64,000 bases of DNA from NCBI GenBank assembly GCA_902781305.1, contig CACZIV010000005.1, forward strand, positions 1 through 64,000, read 5' to 3'. This stretch comes from Pseudoselenomonas ruminantium. GTDB taxonomy: Bacteria > Bacillota > Negativicutes > Selenomonadales > Selenomonadaceae. Of the stretch, positions 18,189 through 26,912 are shown piece after piece. A program made the position numbers and the translations under genes. A model generated the notes under the pieces. That model did not search any database and was not told the origin of the DNA. It saw only the letters and a list, made by a program, of their open reading frames with translations. Numbering within the stretch: the first letter of the stretch is position 1; each line of letters begins with the position of its first letter.

Positions 18189-18202
18189 GATTACACAAAG
18201 TG
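18171..18202. promoter_or_regulatory. Dyad operator candidate upstream of dinB
   Basis: TTACAC-TTT-GTGTAA at 18171-18185, then a 5-bp gap, then TTACACAAAGTG at 18191-18202. The 12-mer 18174-18185 is the exact reverse complement of 18191-18202. It covers the -10 and ends at the RBS, so repressor binding there could block transcription. It does not resemble a Firmicutes LexA box (GAAC-N4-GTTC). Confidence 0.6.
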
Positions 18203-18214
18203 GAGGGGCTTTTT

Positions 18215-19423
18215 ATGAAGCGTGTCATCATACATGTGGATATGGATGCTTTTTTTGCCTCTGTGGAAATCCGGGACAATCCTAAACTAAAGAACAGGCC
18301 GGTAATTATCGGTGCCAAGCCCCATGAGCGAGGCGTTGTCTCCACCTGTAATTACATTGCCCGGAAGTATGGTATCCACTCGGCTATGAATATCAAGGAA
18401 GCCTATCGGCTTTGCCCGCAGGCAGTCTTTATGCACGGTGACTATGAAAAATACCGTCGGATATCAACGGAACTTCATCATATTTGGGAAACGTATGCAG
18501 ATGTTACGGAGTACATTGCCTGTGATGAAGGTTATCTGGATGTTACCCGTTCTGTAAAAAATTTTCATAGTCCCGAAGAACTGGGACTTTTGATAAAAGC
18601 CCGGGTAAAGGCCGAGACGGGACTGACCTGCTCTGTGGGTATCGGCTATTCCAAGTCGGCGGCCAAGATGGCCAGTGAGGAGAAGAAGCCGGACGGCTTT
18701 TTTGTGATTCCTGACCGGGAGTCGTATTGTCAGCTGATTAGCGGCCGGGATATCCGCGTGATTTTTGGCATTGGCAAGCGCACGGCAGAAAAATTAAATA
18801 GCTATGGCATTCATAAGGTCAAAGATATTATTGCCAAGTCGAAACAGGTGTTGGAAATGTTTGGACCAAAACACGGCAGCTTTATCCTCAATTCTGCTTT
18901 AGGGTTGGATGAACGGCCGGTGATTCATTATGATGCCGCCGATGCCAAGTCATTGAGCCGGGAAATGACCTTTCAGAAGGACCAGCGGAACTTTTTCTTT
19001 TTGCAGGATGTGCTGCTGATTTTGGCCCGCAATCTGGATGAACGACTCAAGAAGCGGGGCCTTTACGGCCGGACAGTAACACTGAAGATTACCTATGGGG
19101 ATATGAAATCTATTACCCGTTCCCAGGCCTGCGAAAGTACCGATGACGGCTATGAGATTTACAAAATTGCGGTCGAACTGCTGCGAAAGGTAAAGCGCCA
19201 GCCGGTGCGCCTCATAGGTCTGGGCATGCAGAATCTCAGCAAGGACTACATCCGCCAACTGTCCTTTGCCGATTTGCGGACAGAGGGGCAAGAGGACGGT
19301 ATGAAGCAGGGAATAGGCCGACTCGAACTGCGCTATGGTGTGGATTTGTCTCTGGAAAAAATGCATTCTGCTTTGGGCTATCTCTATCAAGTCGTGGAGG
19401 AGATGGCAACGCGCCCTGGATGA
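18215..19423 (+). CDS. dinB: DNA polymerase IV (Y-family translesion polymerase)
   Basis: A 402-residue Y-family polymerase. The palm carries DMDAFFASVE (~9-18) and the second acidic motif CDEGYLDVT, which supply the metal-binding carboxylates. Fingers, thumb (a helix-hairpin-helix around FGIGKRTAEKLNSYGI) and the little-finger domain are all present. It performs error-prone bypass synthesis. The start is ATG 18215, 8 bp after GGAGG; a GTG at 18200 in the same frame lies on the RBS and is rejected. No clear beta-clamp QL-type motif was identified at the C-terminus. Expression is probably controlled by the dyad over its promoter. Confidence 0.94.
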   Translation: MKRVIIHVDMDAFFASVEIRDNPKLKNRPVIIGAKPHERGVVSTCNYIARKYGIHSAMNIKEAYRLCPQAVFMHGDYEKYRRISTELHHIWETYADVTEYIACDEGYLDVTRSVKNFHSPEELGLLIKARVKAETGLTCSVGIGYSKSAAKMASEEKKPDGFFVIPDRESYCQLISGRDIRVIFGIGKRTAEKLNSYGIHKVKDIIAKSKQVLEMFGPKHGSFILNSALGLDERPVIHYDAADAKSLSREMTFQKDQRNFFFLQDVLLILARNLDERLKKRGLYGRTVTLKITYGDMKSITRSQACESTDDGYEIYKIAVELLRKVKRQPVRLIGLGMQNLSKDYIRQLSFADLRTEGQEDGMKQGIGRLELRYGVDLSLEKMHSALGYLYQVVEEMATRPG

Positions 19424-19433
19424 AGAAATTTCA

Positions 19434-19463
19434 TTGACATAATCCCGTGGATGCTGATATACT
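19434..19463 (+). promoter_or_regulatory. Promoter of the ZTP riboswitch transcript
   Basis: TTGACA at 19434-19439 and TATACT at 19458-19463 with an 18-bp spacer. Transcription would begin near 19470, about 15 bp ahead of the aptamer. Confidence 0.75.
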
Positions 19464-19484
19464 AATTACAAAAGTAAATAGGCC

Positions 19485-19556
19485 ATGCAGGGCTGACGGA
19501 TTAGTGGAAATGACCACATGCACTGTATGGTTAAGATAAGCCGACCGTCTGGGCAG
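19485..19556 (+). promoter_or_regulatory. ZTP (pfl motif) riboswitch aptamer
   Basis: P1 pairs ATGCAG (19485-19490) with CTGTAT (19523-19528). P2 pairs GTGG (19504-19507) with CCAC (19514-19517). The pseudoknot pairs GACGG (19495-19499) with CCGTC (19545-19549) and is followed by the conserved 3' segment GCCGACCGTCTGGGCA. This matches the ZTP-riboswitch layout as I recall it from the Fusobacterium ulcerans example. The class senses ZMP/ZTP, signals of low 10-formyl-tetrahydrofolate. It precedes an oxalate/formate-type MFS gene. Confidence 0.88.
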
Positions 19557-19580
19557 AGATTTTTGTCCAGGCGGTTTTTG
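19545..19580 (+). terminator. Riboswitch-controlled terminator
   Basis: CCGTCTGG (19545-19552) pairs with CCAGGCGG (19567-19574) and is followed by TTTTT. Its 5' strand is the 3' strand of the aptamer pseudoknot, so ligand-bound aptamer and terminator exclude each other. An ON switch is predicted. Confidence 0.85.
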
Positions 19581-19642
19581 TTTTGCCCGCTGGGAAAAAT
19601 CTCTTTTCGGTTGCTGTTTATACAGCAGAAAGGATGGTTTTC

Positions 19643-20857
19643 ATGCGGAATCGTTGGTTGATTGCTCTGGCTGCAGTGGGAATTCATATTTCCATCGGCA
19701 GCGTCTATGCCTGGAGTGTTTTGACCCGTCCGATTATGGCGGAGATGGGCTTTAGCCTGTCGGAGACGACCTGGACGTTTTCTTTGGCTATTCTGTTTTT
19801 GGGCATGTCCGCAGGTTTCTTGGGGCGGTTTGTGGAAAAACATGGTCCGAAGAAAAGCGGCCTTTTGTCCATGGCGTTCTTTGGTACGGGGATGTTTGGC
19901 ACGGCGCTGGCTTTTTATCTCCACAGTTTGCCGCTCTTATATCTCTTTTATGGTGTGATTGGCGGCATCGGTTTGGGCGTGGGCTACATTACGCCGGTAT
20001 CGACTTTGGTTAAGTATTTTCCCAACCATCGTGGCTTTGCCACAGGGCTGGCCATTATGGGCTTTGGCTTTGCGGCCTTGCTTGCCGGGCCGGTGATGCA
20101 GTATCTGACTGCCCGCTTCGGTCTGGTGGAAAATTTTCTGATTTTGGGGACGGTCTATATGGTGCTGATTGGTTCATCGGCCATGTATCTGCAGCCGCCG
20201 GTACTGCCGGAGGGCAGTTCCGTAGTCAAGAAACTGCAGCATGGTGCTACGGCGGCCGAAGCCATCAAGACCTGGCAGTTTGGTGCTCTCTGGTGGATCT
20301 TCTTTGTCAACATCACCTGCGGCATTGGCCTGTTGGCGGTGGCTTCGCCGATGGCGCAGCAGGTCACGGGCATGGATGCGGCACAGGCAGCTTCGATGGT
20401 GGGCATTATCGGCCTCTTAAATGGCGGCGGGCGCATCCTTTGGTCAACCCTTTCGGACTATCTGGGGCGCGGGCTTACCTATATGGTTTTCTTTGCCTTG
20501 GAAACAGCTGCGTTCTGGCTGCTGGCAGGTACGCGTGATGCCATGCTGTTCCAGATGCTGGTGTTTCTGATTATCAGCTGTTACGGCGGTGGCTTTTCCT
20601 GCATGCCGGCCTATCTTTCCGATATCTTTGGCACAAAGGAACTCAGTGCCATCCACGGCCGCGTGCTCACAGCCTGGGGCATAGCCGGTGTCGTGGGGCC
20701 CACCATTGTAGCCTGGTTTTGGGAACACACCCATAGTTATGCAGATACCTTGTACTTCTTTGGCGCCTGCTTTGTGCTGAATCTTTTGATTGCCACGGTG
20801 CTGAAATTCCATGGCAACACGGTGGCAGTACCGGTGCAGACGCCGCAAGTGCATTAA
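19643..20857 (+). CDS. OFA-family MFS transporter (oxalate/formate antiporter-like)
   Basis: A 404-residue major-facilitator protein with twelve hydrophobic segments. It has the OFA opening GSVYAWSVLTRPI and a GGIGLGVGYITPVSTLVKYF segment in the N-half, typical of oxalate/formate and lactate-type OFA carriers. The substrate is not fixed by sequence; control by a ZTP riboswitch suggests formate or another one-carbon-linked anion (inference). The start is ATG 19643 with AAAGGATGG upstream. Monocistronic; the next gene has its own promoter and leader. Confidence 0.85.
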   Translation: MRNRWLIALAAVGIHISIGSVYAWSVLTRPIMAEMGFSLSETTWTFSLAILFLGMSAGFLGRFVEKHGPKKSGLLSMAFFGTGMFGTALAFYLHSLPLLYLFYGVIGGIGLGVGYITPVSTLVKYFPNHRGFATGLAIMGFGFAALLAGPVMQYLTARFGLVENFLILGTVYMVLIGSSAMYLQPPVLPEGSSVVKKLQHGATAAEAIKTWQFGALWWIFFVNITCGIGLLAVASPMAQQVTGMDAAQAASMVGIIGLLNGGGRILWSTLSDYLGRGLTYMVFFALETAAFWLLAGTRDAMLFQMLVFLIISCYGGGFSCMPAYLSDIFGTKELSAIHGRVLTAWGIAGVVGPTIVAWFWEHTHSYADTLYFFGACFVLNLLIATVLKFHGNTVAVPVQTPQVH

Positions 20858-20879
20858 TATATTGAATATGTTGCGGGAG

Positions 20880-20908
20880 TTGACGAAACGATATCTGTGT
20901 GGTAATAT
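20880..20908 (+). promoter_or_regulatory. Promoter of the RND efflux leader
   Basis: TTGACG at 20880-20885 and TAATAT at 20903-20908, 17-bp spacer. The start would lie near 20915, giving a leader of about 190 nt before the adaptor gene. Confidence 0.65.
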
Positions 20909-20950
20909 GCCATACAGAGTTATCACACGCTAGTGAACTAAATAATGGGT

Positions 20951-21027
20951 CACCGGAGGACAGAGTGCCGTAGCACTGGGGATCGTAGGCTTATGCCTGC
21001 AGGCCGCCTGTCAGATAAGGTGCCGAG
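20951..21027 (+). promoter_or_regulatory. Structured leader RNA of unassigned class
   Basis: A compact multi-stem fold is visible. CACC (20951-20954) pairs with GGTG (21019-21022). GACAG (20959-20963) pairs with CTGTC (21008-21012). The junction encloses two hairpins, AGTGC-CGTA-GCACT (20964-20977) and GTAGGC-TTAT-GCCTGC (20985-21000). A further stem CCGAG/CTCGG (21023-21027 with 21032-21036) overlaps the terminator stem. This is the architecture of a cis-acting riboswitch or attenuator. It does not match the classes I can recall well, including guanidine, NiCo, yybP and cobalamin. Confidence 0.65.
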
Positions 21028-21028
21028 T

Positions 21029-21079
21029 GCGCTCGGTTTTTACGTACTTTTTGAGTACGTGGAAACCGGGCGCTTTTTT
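21029..21079 (+). terminator. Leader terminator ahead of the RND operon
   Basis: GCGCTCGGTTTT (21029-21040) pairs with GAAACCGGGCGC (21062-21073). The stem continues inward as ACGTACT/AGTACGT and is followed by six T. It lies before the ATG at 21105, so read-through must be regulated for the operon to be expressed. Confidence 0.85.
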
Positions 21080-21104
21080 ATGCACAAAATGGGAGGAATA
21101 ATAT

Positions 21105-22205
21105 ATGGAGAAAATAAAGCGAAACAAAACGCGGATAGCGATGCTGGGGCTGCTGGCAATTGTTTTAAGCATTATGGGCTGGCGGATGGGCGGTGCGGAA
21201 GATACAGTTCCCGTTCAGCAGCCATTGGCCGTATCGACGGACCGGGCGGCAACTATCCTGAAACCGGCGATGATGCCGCTTTCAGGGACGGTAGAGGGGC
21301 TGACCTCATCCATTATCAGCAGTCGTTTTTCCGGGCAAATCACGCAGGTACTGGTGGAGGATGGACAGTCTGTAAGCGCAGGGCAGGCATTGTTTGTGCT
21401 CGATTCCGTCGAGCTGCGCAATGCACTGCGCGTTGCGCAGAACAGTGTCAACCAGATGGCGGCCAAATACGCCAATGACTGTGAGGATTATAAGCGCAGC
21501 AAAGCACTTTATAAAACAGGGGCTTATTCGCGCCAGCAACTGGATAGTGCGCGTACGAAGATGCTGGCCAGTCAGGCCGATTACGATTCGGCGCTGGCGA
21601 ATCGCAGCAGTGCCGAAAAGCAGGTGGCCGAGGCAACTGTGGTGAGCCCGGTGAATGGTGTCATTGCCAATAAGAATCTGACGAACGGGCAGAATGTTGT
21701 GGCCGGTAATTCGGTTATGACGGTGGAACAGATTGATGCTGTGCATGTGGTCATTCAGGTCGAGCAGAGTGATATGGCGTATCTTAAGATGGGGGGCGCT
21801 GTAAATGTCATGGTCGATACCTATCCGGACAAGGTTTTTGGCGGTGTGGTTGATGTGATAAGCCCCGTAGCAGGCAAGGAAAGCCGCATGTTCCGTGTCA
21901 AGATTCGCGTAGAGAATCCGGAGTTGCTGCTGAAACCGGGCATGTTTGTGCAGGTGCAGTTGGAGCTGGGGGAACCGCAGCCGGTGCTGACAGTTCCCCA
22001 GAAGGCCGTGCTGGGCGAAAAGGGTCTGCAGTATGTCTTTACCGTTGAGGAGGATCGGGCAAAGAAGGTTCGTGTCAAGGCAGGGGATATCATCGGCGAC
22101 CGTATCGAGATTACCGAAGGGCTTAGGGAAGGAATGGTTATTCTGACCGATAATCTCGACAAATTGAAAGAGGGCAATTTGGTACAGTTAGGAGCTGAGG
22201 AATGA
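21105..22205 (+). CDS. RND efflux periplasmic adaptor (membrane fusion protein)
   Basis: A 366-residue adaptor. An N-terminal signal-anchor (~8-25, IAMLGLLAIVLSIMGW) precedes a lipoyl/barrel-sandwich half-motif (ISSRFSGQITQVLVEDGQSVSAGQALFVLD). An alpha-hairpin (~105-165), the second lipoyl half, beta-barrel and membrane-proximal domains follow. It bridges the inner-membrane pump to an outer-membrane channel; no TolC gene is present here. It overlaps the pump gene by 4 bp. RBS GGAGGA. Expression depends on passing the leader terminator. Confidence 0.93.
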   Translation: MEKIKRNKTRIAMLGLLAIVLSIMGWRMGGAEDTVPVQQPLAVSTDRAATILKPAMMPLSGTVEGLTSSIISSRFSGQITQVLVEDGQSVSAGQALFVLDSVELRNALRVAQNSVNQMAAKYANDCEDYKRSKALYKTGAYSRQQLDSARTKMLASQADYDSALANRSSAEKQVAEATVVSPVNGVIANKNLTNGQNVVAGNSVMTVEQIDAVHVVIQVEQSDMAYLKMGGAVNVMVDTYPDKVFGGVVDVISPVAGKESRMFRVKIRVENPELLLKPGMFVQVQLELGEPQPVLTVPQKAVLGEKGLQYVFTVEEDRAKKVRVKAGDIIGDRIEITEGLREGMVILTDNLDKLKEGNLVQLGAEE

Positions 22206-25200
22206 GTTTAGCAGAAATTAGTATCAAGCGGCCGGTTTTGGCGACCGTTGTTCTAATCGCGATGATTCTTATGGGCGTCATTCATTACGGCAGGATGAAT
22301 GTCGATGAAATGCCGGATACGAGTCTGCCCTATGTATCGGTCAGCATCACCTATGAGGGCGCACAGCCTGAGCAAGTCGATGCGCAGGTTACGCAGAAGG
22401 TTGAGGAAGCCATAGGCGAAGCGCGCGGTGTCAAACATATTGAATCGACTTCGCGCGAGGGTCAGGCTGAAATCAATGTGGAGTTCAATTTTGGTGTCAA
22501 TCCGGCCGAGGCCGCGCAGGAGGTGCGCGATAAAATCAGCGCCATCCGCGGTGAACTTCCCGATACGGTCAAGGAACCGGTCATTTCCCGTTTTGATATG
22601 AACGCCCAGCCGGTTGTATCGCTAGCGCTCACTGCGGATACGGCAAATTTGCGGGAAATCAGTATTTTTGTCGATGATGTGCTGAAACCGCGTTTGCAGA
22701 AGATAAACGGTGTTGGGCAGGTGACGGTTAGCGGCTGTCAGGAACGTGAAATCCAGCTGCTGCTCGATCAGGAAAAGCTCAATACGTTTGGACTGGCACC
22801 GGCTGAGATAGCTGCTCAGCTGCGGCTGGTCAATCAGGACGTGCCGGCCGGTAAATTAAAAACAGATGCGCAGCAGCTTTCCGTGCGTACAGCGGGTCAT
22901 TTCACGGCGGTGGAACAGTTTGATACGGCTATCGTGGCTGTGCGGGATAATACGCCGATTTATTTCTGGCAGGTTGGCGAAGTCAAGGATACGATAAAGG
23001 ATATCACTTCGACTGCGCGTTATGATGGCCAGCCGGCTGTTGGCATCGCTATAGGCAAGCAGTCGGGGGGCAATGCGGTCAAAGTGGCAATTGCCGTCAA
23101 GCAGGAACTGGAACAGCTGCAAGGGGAACTGCCTGCCGGGATGGAGCTGCATTTGGTGCGCGATGATGCGGCGCGTGTTTCGGAGTCGATTGCCGAGGTT
23201 TGGTTTGATCTCATCATCGGCAGTATCTTTGCCGTCGCGATTGTCTTTTGGTTCCTGGGCGACTGGCGCAGTACGCTCATCAGTGCCCTGGCCATACCGG
23301 CGTCGATTGCCTCGACGTTCCTGTTTATGAAGCTGGCGGGTTTTTCCATCAACAGCATGTCACTGCTCGGCTTATCCTTGTCCGTGGGCCTGCTGATTGA
23401 CGATGCGATTGTGGTTATCGAAAATATCATTCGTCACCGTCAGATGGGTAAAGACGCTAAACAGGCGGCTGTCGATGGTACGAAGGAGATTGCGCTGGCG
23501 GTCATGGCAACGACCTTTACCGTCGCGGCGGTTTTTCTGCCCGTGGTCTTTATGTCCGGTGTTGACGGGCAGATGTTCAAGGAATTCGGCCTGTCGATTG
23601 TGTTTGCCGTGCTCGTGTCACTATTTGTCTCGTTTACGTTGACGCCGATGCTGGCGGCGCTTTACCTGCCTGTCGGTAAACCGGCAATGCCTCAATGTCT
23701 GCAAAAACTTTGGCTACTATGGCAGGAAAGGCTGGAGCGCGTTACCGCGTGGTATGGCAGAAACTTGCGCCTGCTTTTGCAAAATTATCGTGGGCGCGCC
23801 TTGGGCGCGGCTTTGGTGCTGTTCCTGTTGAGCCTTTGTCTTTATCCGCTGCTGGGCTCGACCTTTATGCCGGCTGCTGACCAGGCGCAGTTCACGACCA
23901 AGGTGCAGGCAGCAGCCGATGCGACAGCTGAGACGATGGACAAACAATCCGCTGAACTCACGCAGGTTTTGCAGCAAATTCCTGAAGTCCGGCACGTCTA
24001 TGCGACGACCGCAAACCGTGAGCATAATCTTTTTGTGCAGCTCGTGCCGAAAAAAGAGCGCAGCCGCTCGCAAAAGGAAATCATTGCCGAGGTACGCCAG
24101 CGGTTCAATGCTATCCCCGGCGTGCGGGCAGATTTTGTGGAAAGTGACGATAAGCCATTGGCGATATCGGTAACGGGACCATCGTCAGCTGAGCTGGTAT
24201 CGCTGGCCGATGCTGTGCAGCAGGAACTTGAGCAGGTGCCAGGCGTGCAGGACATTGCCTCAACGTATCACGCGGGCTTGCCGAACCTCGATCTGGCATT
24301 GCGTGAAGACCGTGCCAGTGACCTTGGTATTTCCTCCGCGGCTGTTGGTACGACAATGCAGACACTGCTTTCGGGTGTCACGGTGGGGAAATTTAGCGAC
24401 AAGGAGGAACGTGTCGATATCCGCCTGTGTTTGTCCGGTGATGGGCGCAGCCGGACGGATATGCTGCGGCAGGTCTATGTGCCGAGCGAACACCAGGCTA
24501 TCAGCCGGGCAATGCTGGTGCCCCTCTCGCAGGTGGCCAGCTGGCAGTATACGACCAGTGCCAGCGATATCCGCCGCTATGACAGACAGCGGGAAATCCG
24601 GCTGACGGCCAATGTCGAGGGCACCTCAATGGGCGAGGCGAACGAGGCATTTTTTGCGCAATTGGAGAAAATGCAAGTGCCGGCCGGGTACAATGTTGGT
24701 CAGGCCGGTGCCAGCAATGATATGGATGATTCCTTTGCCAATATGGTCATGGCACTGGGCCTGGCTGTCGCCTTCATTTTCTTGATTTTGGCCGCACAGT
24801 TTGAAAGTTACAGTGAGCCGTTTGCCATCATGTTCTCCCTGCCGCTGGCGTTGATTGGTGCATTGGCAGGCTTATTTATCGCGGGCAGTGAGATAAGCCT
24901 TGTCTCGCTTATCGGCATGATGATGCTGATGGGACTGGTTACGAAAAATGCCATTTTGCTGATTGATTTTGCCAAACAGCGCATGCTGCAAGGCCTTAGC
25001 TGCCAGGAAGCATTGGTTGCGGCGGGAACAATACGCCTGCGCCCCATCCTTATGACCAGTATGGCCATCATCTTCGGTATGCTGCCCATTGCCCTAGGGC
25101 TGGGACCGGGAGCGGAAACAAGAGCACCTATGGCGCATGCCATCATTGGTGGTGTACTGACATCGACTCTGTTGACCTTGGTCATTGTGCCTGTGGTTTA

Positions 25201-25231
25201 TGAGCTGATTTATTTATGCAAGAAAAAGTGA
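22202..25231 (+). CDS. RND multidrug efflux permease (AcrB/HAE-like)
   Basis: A 1009-residue inner-membrane transporter with the standard twelve membrane helices and two large periplasmic loops. It starts with ISIKRPVLATVVLIAMILMG. The TM4 region SLLGLSLSVGLLIDDAIVVIENI carries the proton-relay aspartates. The HAE-family signature also occurs at SLIGMMMLMGLVTKNAILLIDF in the second half, where the relay aspartates are lacking. Without heavy-metal-type relay motifs it is more like a drug or lipid exporter than a CzcA pump, but the substrate is open. Coupled to the adaptor by ATGA. Confidence 0.94.
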   Translation: MSLAEISIKRPVLATVVLIAMILMGVIHYGRMNVDEMPDTSLPYVSVSITYEGAQPEQVDAQVTQKVEEAIGEARGVKHIESTSREGQAEINVEFNFGVNPAEAAQEVRDKISAIRGELPDTVKEPVISRFDMNAQPVVSLALTADTANLREISIFVDDVLKPRLQKINGVGQVTVSGCQEREIQLLLDQEKLNTFGLAPAEIAAQLRLVNQDVPAGKLKTDAQQLSVRTAGHFTAVEQFDTAIVAVRDNTPIYFWQVGEVKDTIKDITSTARYDGQPAVGIAIGKQSGGNAVKVAIAVKQELEQLQGELPAGMELHLVRDDAARVSESIAEVWFDLIIGSIFAVAIVFWFLGDWRSTLISALAIPASIASTFLFMKLAGFSINSMSLLGLSLSVGLLIDDAIVVIENIIRHRQMGKDAKQAAVDGTKEIALAVMATTFTVAAVFLPVVFMSGVDGQMFKEFGLSIVFAVLVSLFVSFTLTPMLAALYLPVGKPAMPQCLQKLWLLWQERLERVTAWYGRNLRLLLQNYRGRALGAALVLFLLSLCLYPLLGSTFMPAADQAQFTTKVQAAADATAETMDKQSAELTQVLQQIPEVRHVYATTANREHNLFVQLVPKKERSRSQKEIIAEVRQRFNAIPGVRADFVESDDKPLAISVTGPSSAELVSLADAVQQELEQVPGVQDIASTYHAGLPNLDLALREDRASDLGISSAAVGTTMQTLLSGVTVGKFSDKEERVDIRLCLSGDGRSRTDMLRQVYVPSEHQAISRAMLVPLSQVASWQYTTSASDIRRYDRQREIRLTANVEGTSMGEANEAFFAQLEKMQVPAGYNVGQAGASNDMDDSFANMVMALGLAVAFIFLILAAQFESYSEPFAIMFSLPLALIGALAGLFIAGSEISLVSLIGMMMLMGLVTKNAILLIDFAKQRMLQGLSCQEALVAAGTIRLRPILMTSMAIIFGMLPIALGLGPGAETRAPMAHAIIGGVLTSTLLTLVIVPVVYELIYLCKKK

Positions 25232-25258
25232 TTCTCTTTATTACGTGAGCTTTACTAC

Positions 25259-25299
25259 GAACCGTTTGGAACAAGAATCTTGTCCAGACGGTTTTTTTT
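25259..25299 (+). terminator. Terminator after the RND operon
   Basis: AACCGTTTGGAACAAG (25260-25275) folds on TTGTCCAGACGGTT (25280-25293) with small mismatches and is followed by a run of T. Confidence 0.85.
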
Positions 25300-25373
25300 A
25301 TGAACATCGAGCTGTAATCAATAAACTACCGATTCGTATGTACAATATAGGTAAAAACATAAAATAATTTTAC

Positions 25374-25402
25374 TTGCTTAATCTTTTAAGAAACTGTAAA
25401 AT
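25374..25402 (+). promoter_or_regulatory. Candidate promoter of the polyamine operon
   Basis: TTGCTT at 25374-25379 and TAAAAT at 25397-25402, 17-bp spacer, about 55 bp before the first start codon. Confidence 0.55.
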
Positions 25403-25457
25403 TTTAGAAGTAACGACATTAGTGATAATTGTCGGAATCTTTATCTGGGAGGGGAAA

Positions 25458-26912
25458 ATGGATAGAATCAGTCAACATACGGCCCCTGTTTACGAAGCCA
25501 TGTTAGAATTGCGCAAGCGGCGCGTTGTGCCCTTTGATGTGCCCGGGCATAAGCGGGGGCGGGGCAACCCGGAACTCGTGGATTTCCTGGGCGAAAAATG
25601 CGTGGGCGTCGATGTCAATTCCATGAAGATGCTGGATAATTTAAGTCATCCGGTTTCGGTAATCAAAGAGGCGGAGGAACTGACCGCCGATGCCTTTGGC
25701 GCGCAGAAAGCGTTTTTTATGGTGCATGGTACCACCTCGGCGGTGCAGGCGATGGTGCTCGCGACCGTGCGTGCGGGGGAAGAAATCCTGCTGCCGCGCA
25801 ATGTGCATAAGAGCGTCATCAATGCGTTGGTTTTGTGTGGCGGCATACCGGTTTATGTGCCGGTACGGGTCAATCATCAGATTGGCATTGCCACGGGTAT
25901 GGCGCTGTCGGATGTGGAGCGGGCTATCCGCGAGCATCCTCAGGCCAAGGCCATCTTTGTCAACAATCCCACTTATTATGGCATCGCATCCGACCTTAAA
26001 GGCATTGTGGATATTGCCCATAAAGCCGGCATGAAGGTGCTCGTGGACGAGGCGCATGGCACGCATCTTTATTTTGGCGATAATCTGCCGATTTCGGGCA
26101 TGGCGGCCGGAGCGGATTTGGCGGCAGTTTCCATGCATAAATCCGGCGGCAGTCTGACGCAGAGTTCCATTATGCTCTGCGGCAAGGGCGTGGATGCCGA
26201 ATATGTGCAGCAGATTATCAACTTGACGCAGACGACGAGTGCTTCTTATTTGCTGATTTCCAGCCTTGATTTGTCACGCCGCAATTTGGCCCTGCATGGC
26301 CGTGAGTCCTTTGAGAAGGTCAGCTCCATGGCGGAATATGCCCGCGCGGAAATCAATGAGATTGGCGGTTTTTATGCCTATGGCCGGGAACTTATCGACG
26401 GGGACAGCGTATTTGACTTTGACGTGACGAAGCTATCCGTTTTCACGCAGGGCATTGGCATGACGGGCATTGAAGTCTACGATATGCTGCGCGACGAGTA
26501 CGATATTCAGATCGAATTCGGCGATATCGGCAATATTCTGGCCTATATTTCCATCGGTGACCGCATTCGCGATATCGAACGGCTTGTAGGTGCGCTCGAA
26601 GATATTGCCGACCGCGCCGGCAAGGACAAAAAGGAACTTTACTGCGGTGAGTTCATTGCCCCGGAACTCGTGATGAGTCCGCGGGAGGCATTCTATGCAC
26701 AGGGCGAGAAATTGCCCTTGGAAAAAACTGTAGGACGGGTAGCAGGGGAAATGCTTATGTGTTATCCGCCAGGAATTCCCATTCTGACACCGGGTGAGCG
26801 CATTACGCAGGAGATTCTCGACTATATCGAATACGCGCGGGAAAAGGGGTGCTCCCTGCAGGGAACGCAGGACTTGGAATGCCGGGAAATGCGCATTTTG
26901 ACGGAAATTTGA
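25458..26912 (+). CDS. Arg/Lys/Orn decarboxylase, PLP fold type I (SpeA of the Bacillus type)
   Basis: A 484-residue aspartate-aminotransferase-fold decarboxylase. The PLP lysine lies in VSMHKSGGS, and DEAHGTHLYF supplies the ring-stacking and Asp residues; a C-terminal decarboxylase domain follows. Because the operon also encodes agmatine deiminase and N-carbamoylputrescine amidase, arginine is the likely substrate (arginine to agmatine). Lysine or ornithine activity cannot be excluded. The ATG at 25458 follows GGGAGGGG; the frame extends to 25374, where the promoter lies. First gene of the polyamine operon. Confidence 0.87.
   Translation: MDRISQHTAPVYEAMLELRKRRVVPFDVPGHKRGRGNPELVDFLGEKCVGVDVNSMKMLDNLSHPVSVIKEAEELTADAFGAQKAFFMVHGTTSAVQAMVLATVRAGEEILLPRNVHKSVINALVLCGGIPVYVPVRVNHQIGIATGMALSDVERAIREHPQAKAIFVNNPTYYGIASDLKGIVDIAHKAGMKVLVDEAHGTHLYFGDNLPISGMAAGADLAAVSMHKSGGSLTQSSIMLCGKGVDAEYVQQIINLTQTTSASYLLISSLDLSRRNLALHGRESFEKVSSMAEYARAEINEIGGFYAYGRELIDGDSVFDFDVTKLSVFTQGIGMTGIEVYDMLRDEYDIQIEFGDIGNILAYISIGDRIRDIERLVGALEDIADRAGKDKKELYCGEFIAPELVMSPREAFYAQGEKLPLEKTVGRVAGEMLMCYPPGIPILTPGERITQEILDYIEYAREKGCSLQGTQDLECREMRILTEI

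Noticed and set aside
18171..18202. LexA/SOS box at dinB
   Set aside because: No GAAC-N4-GTTC or CTGT-N8-ACAG pattern is visible; the dyad TTACAC-N3-GTGTAA is different.
20951..21027. NiCo, guanidine, yybP or cobalamin riboswitch
   Set aside because: The conserved segments of these classes as I remember them are not present, so no class was assigned.
25374..25457. N-terminal extension or leader peptide before the decarboxylase
   Set aside because: It starts with TTG inside the promoter, has no RBS, and a well-placed RBS and ATG occur at 25458.
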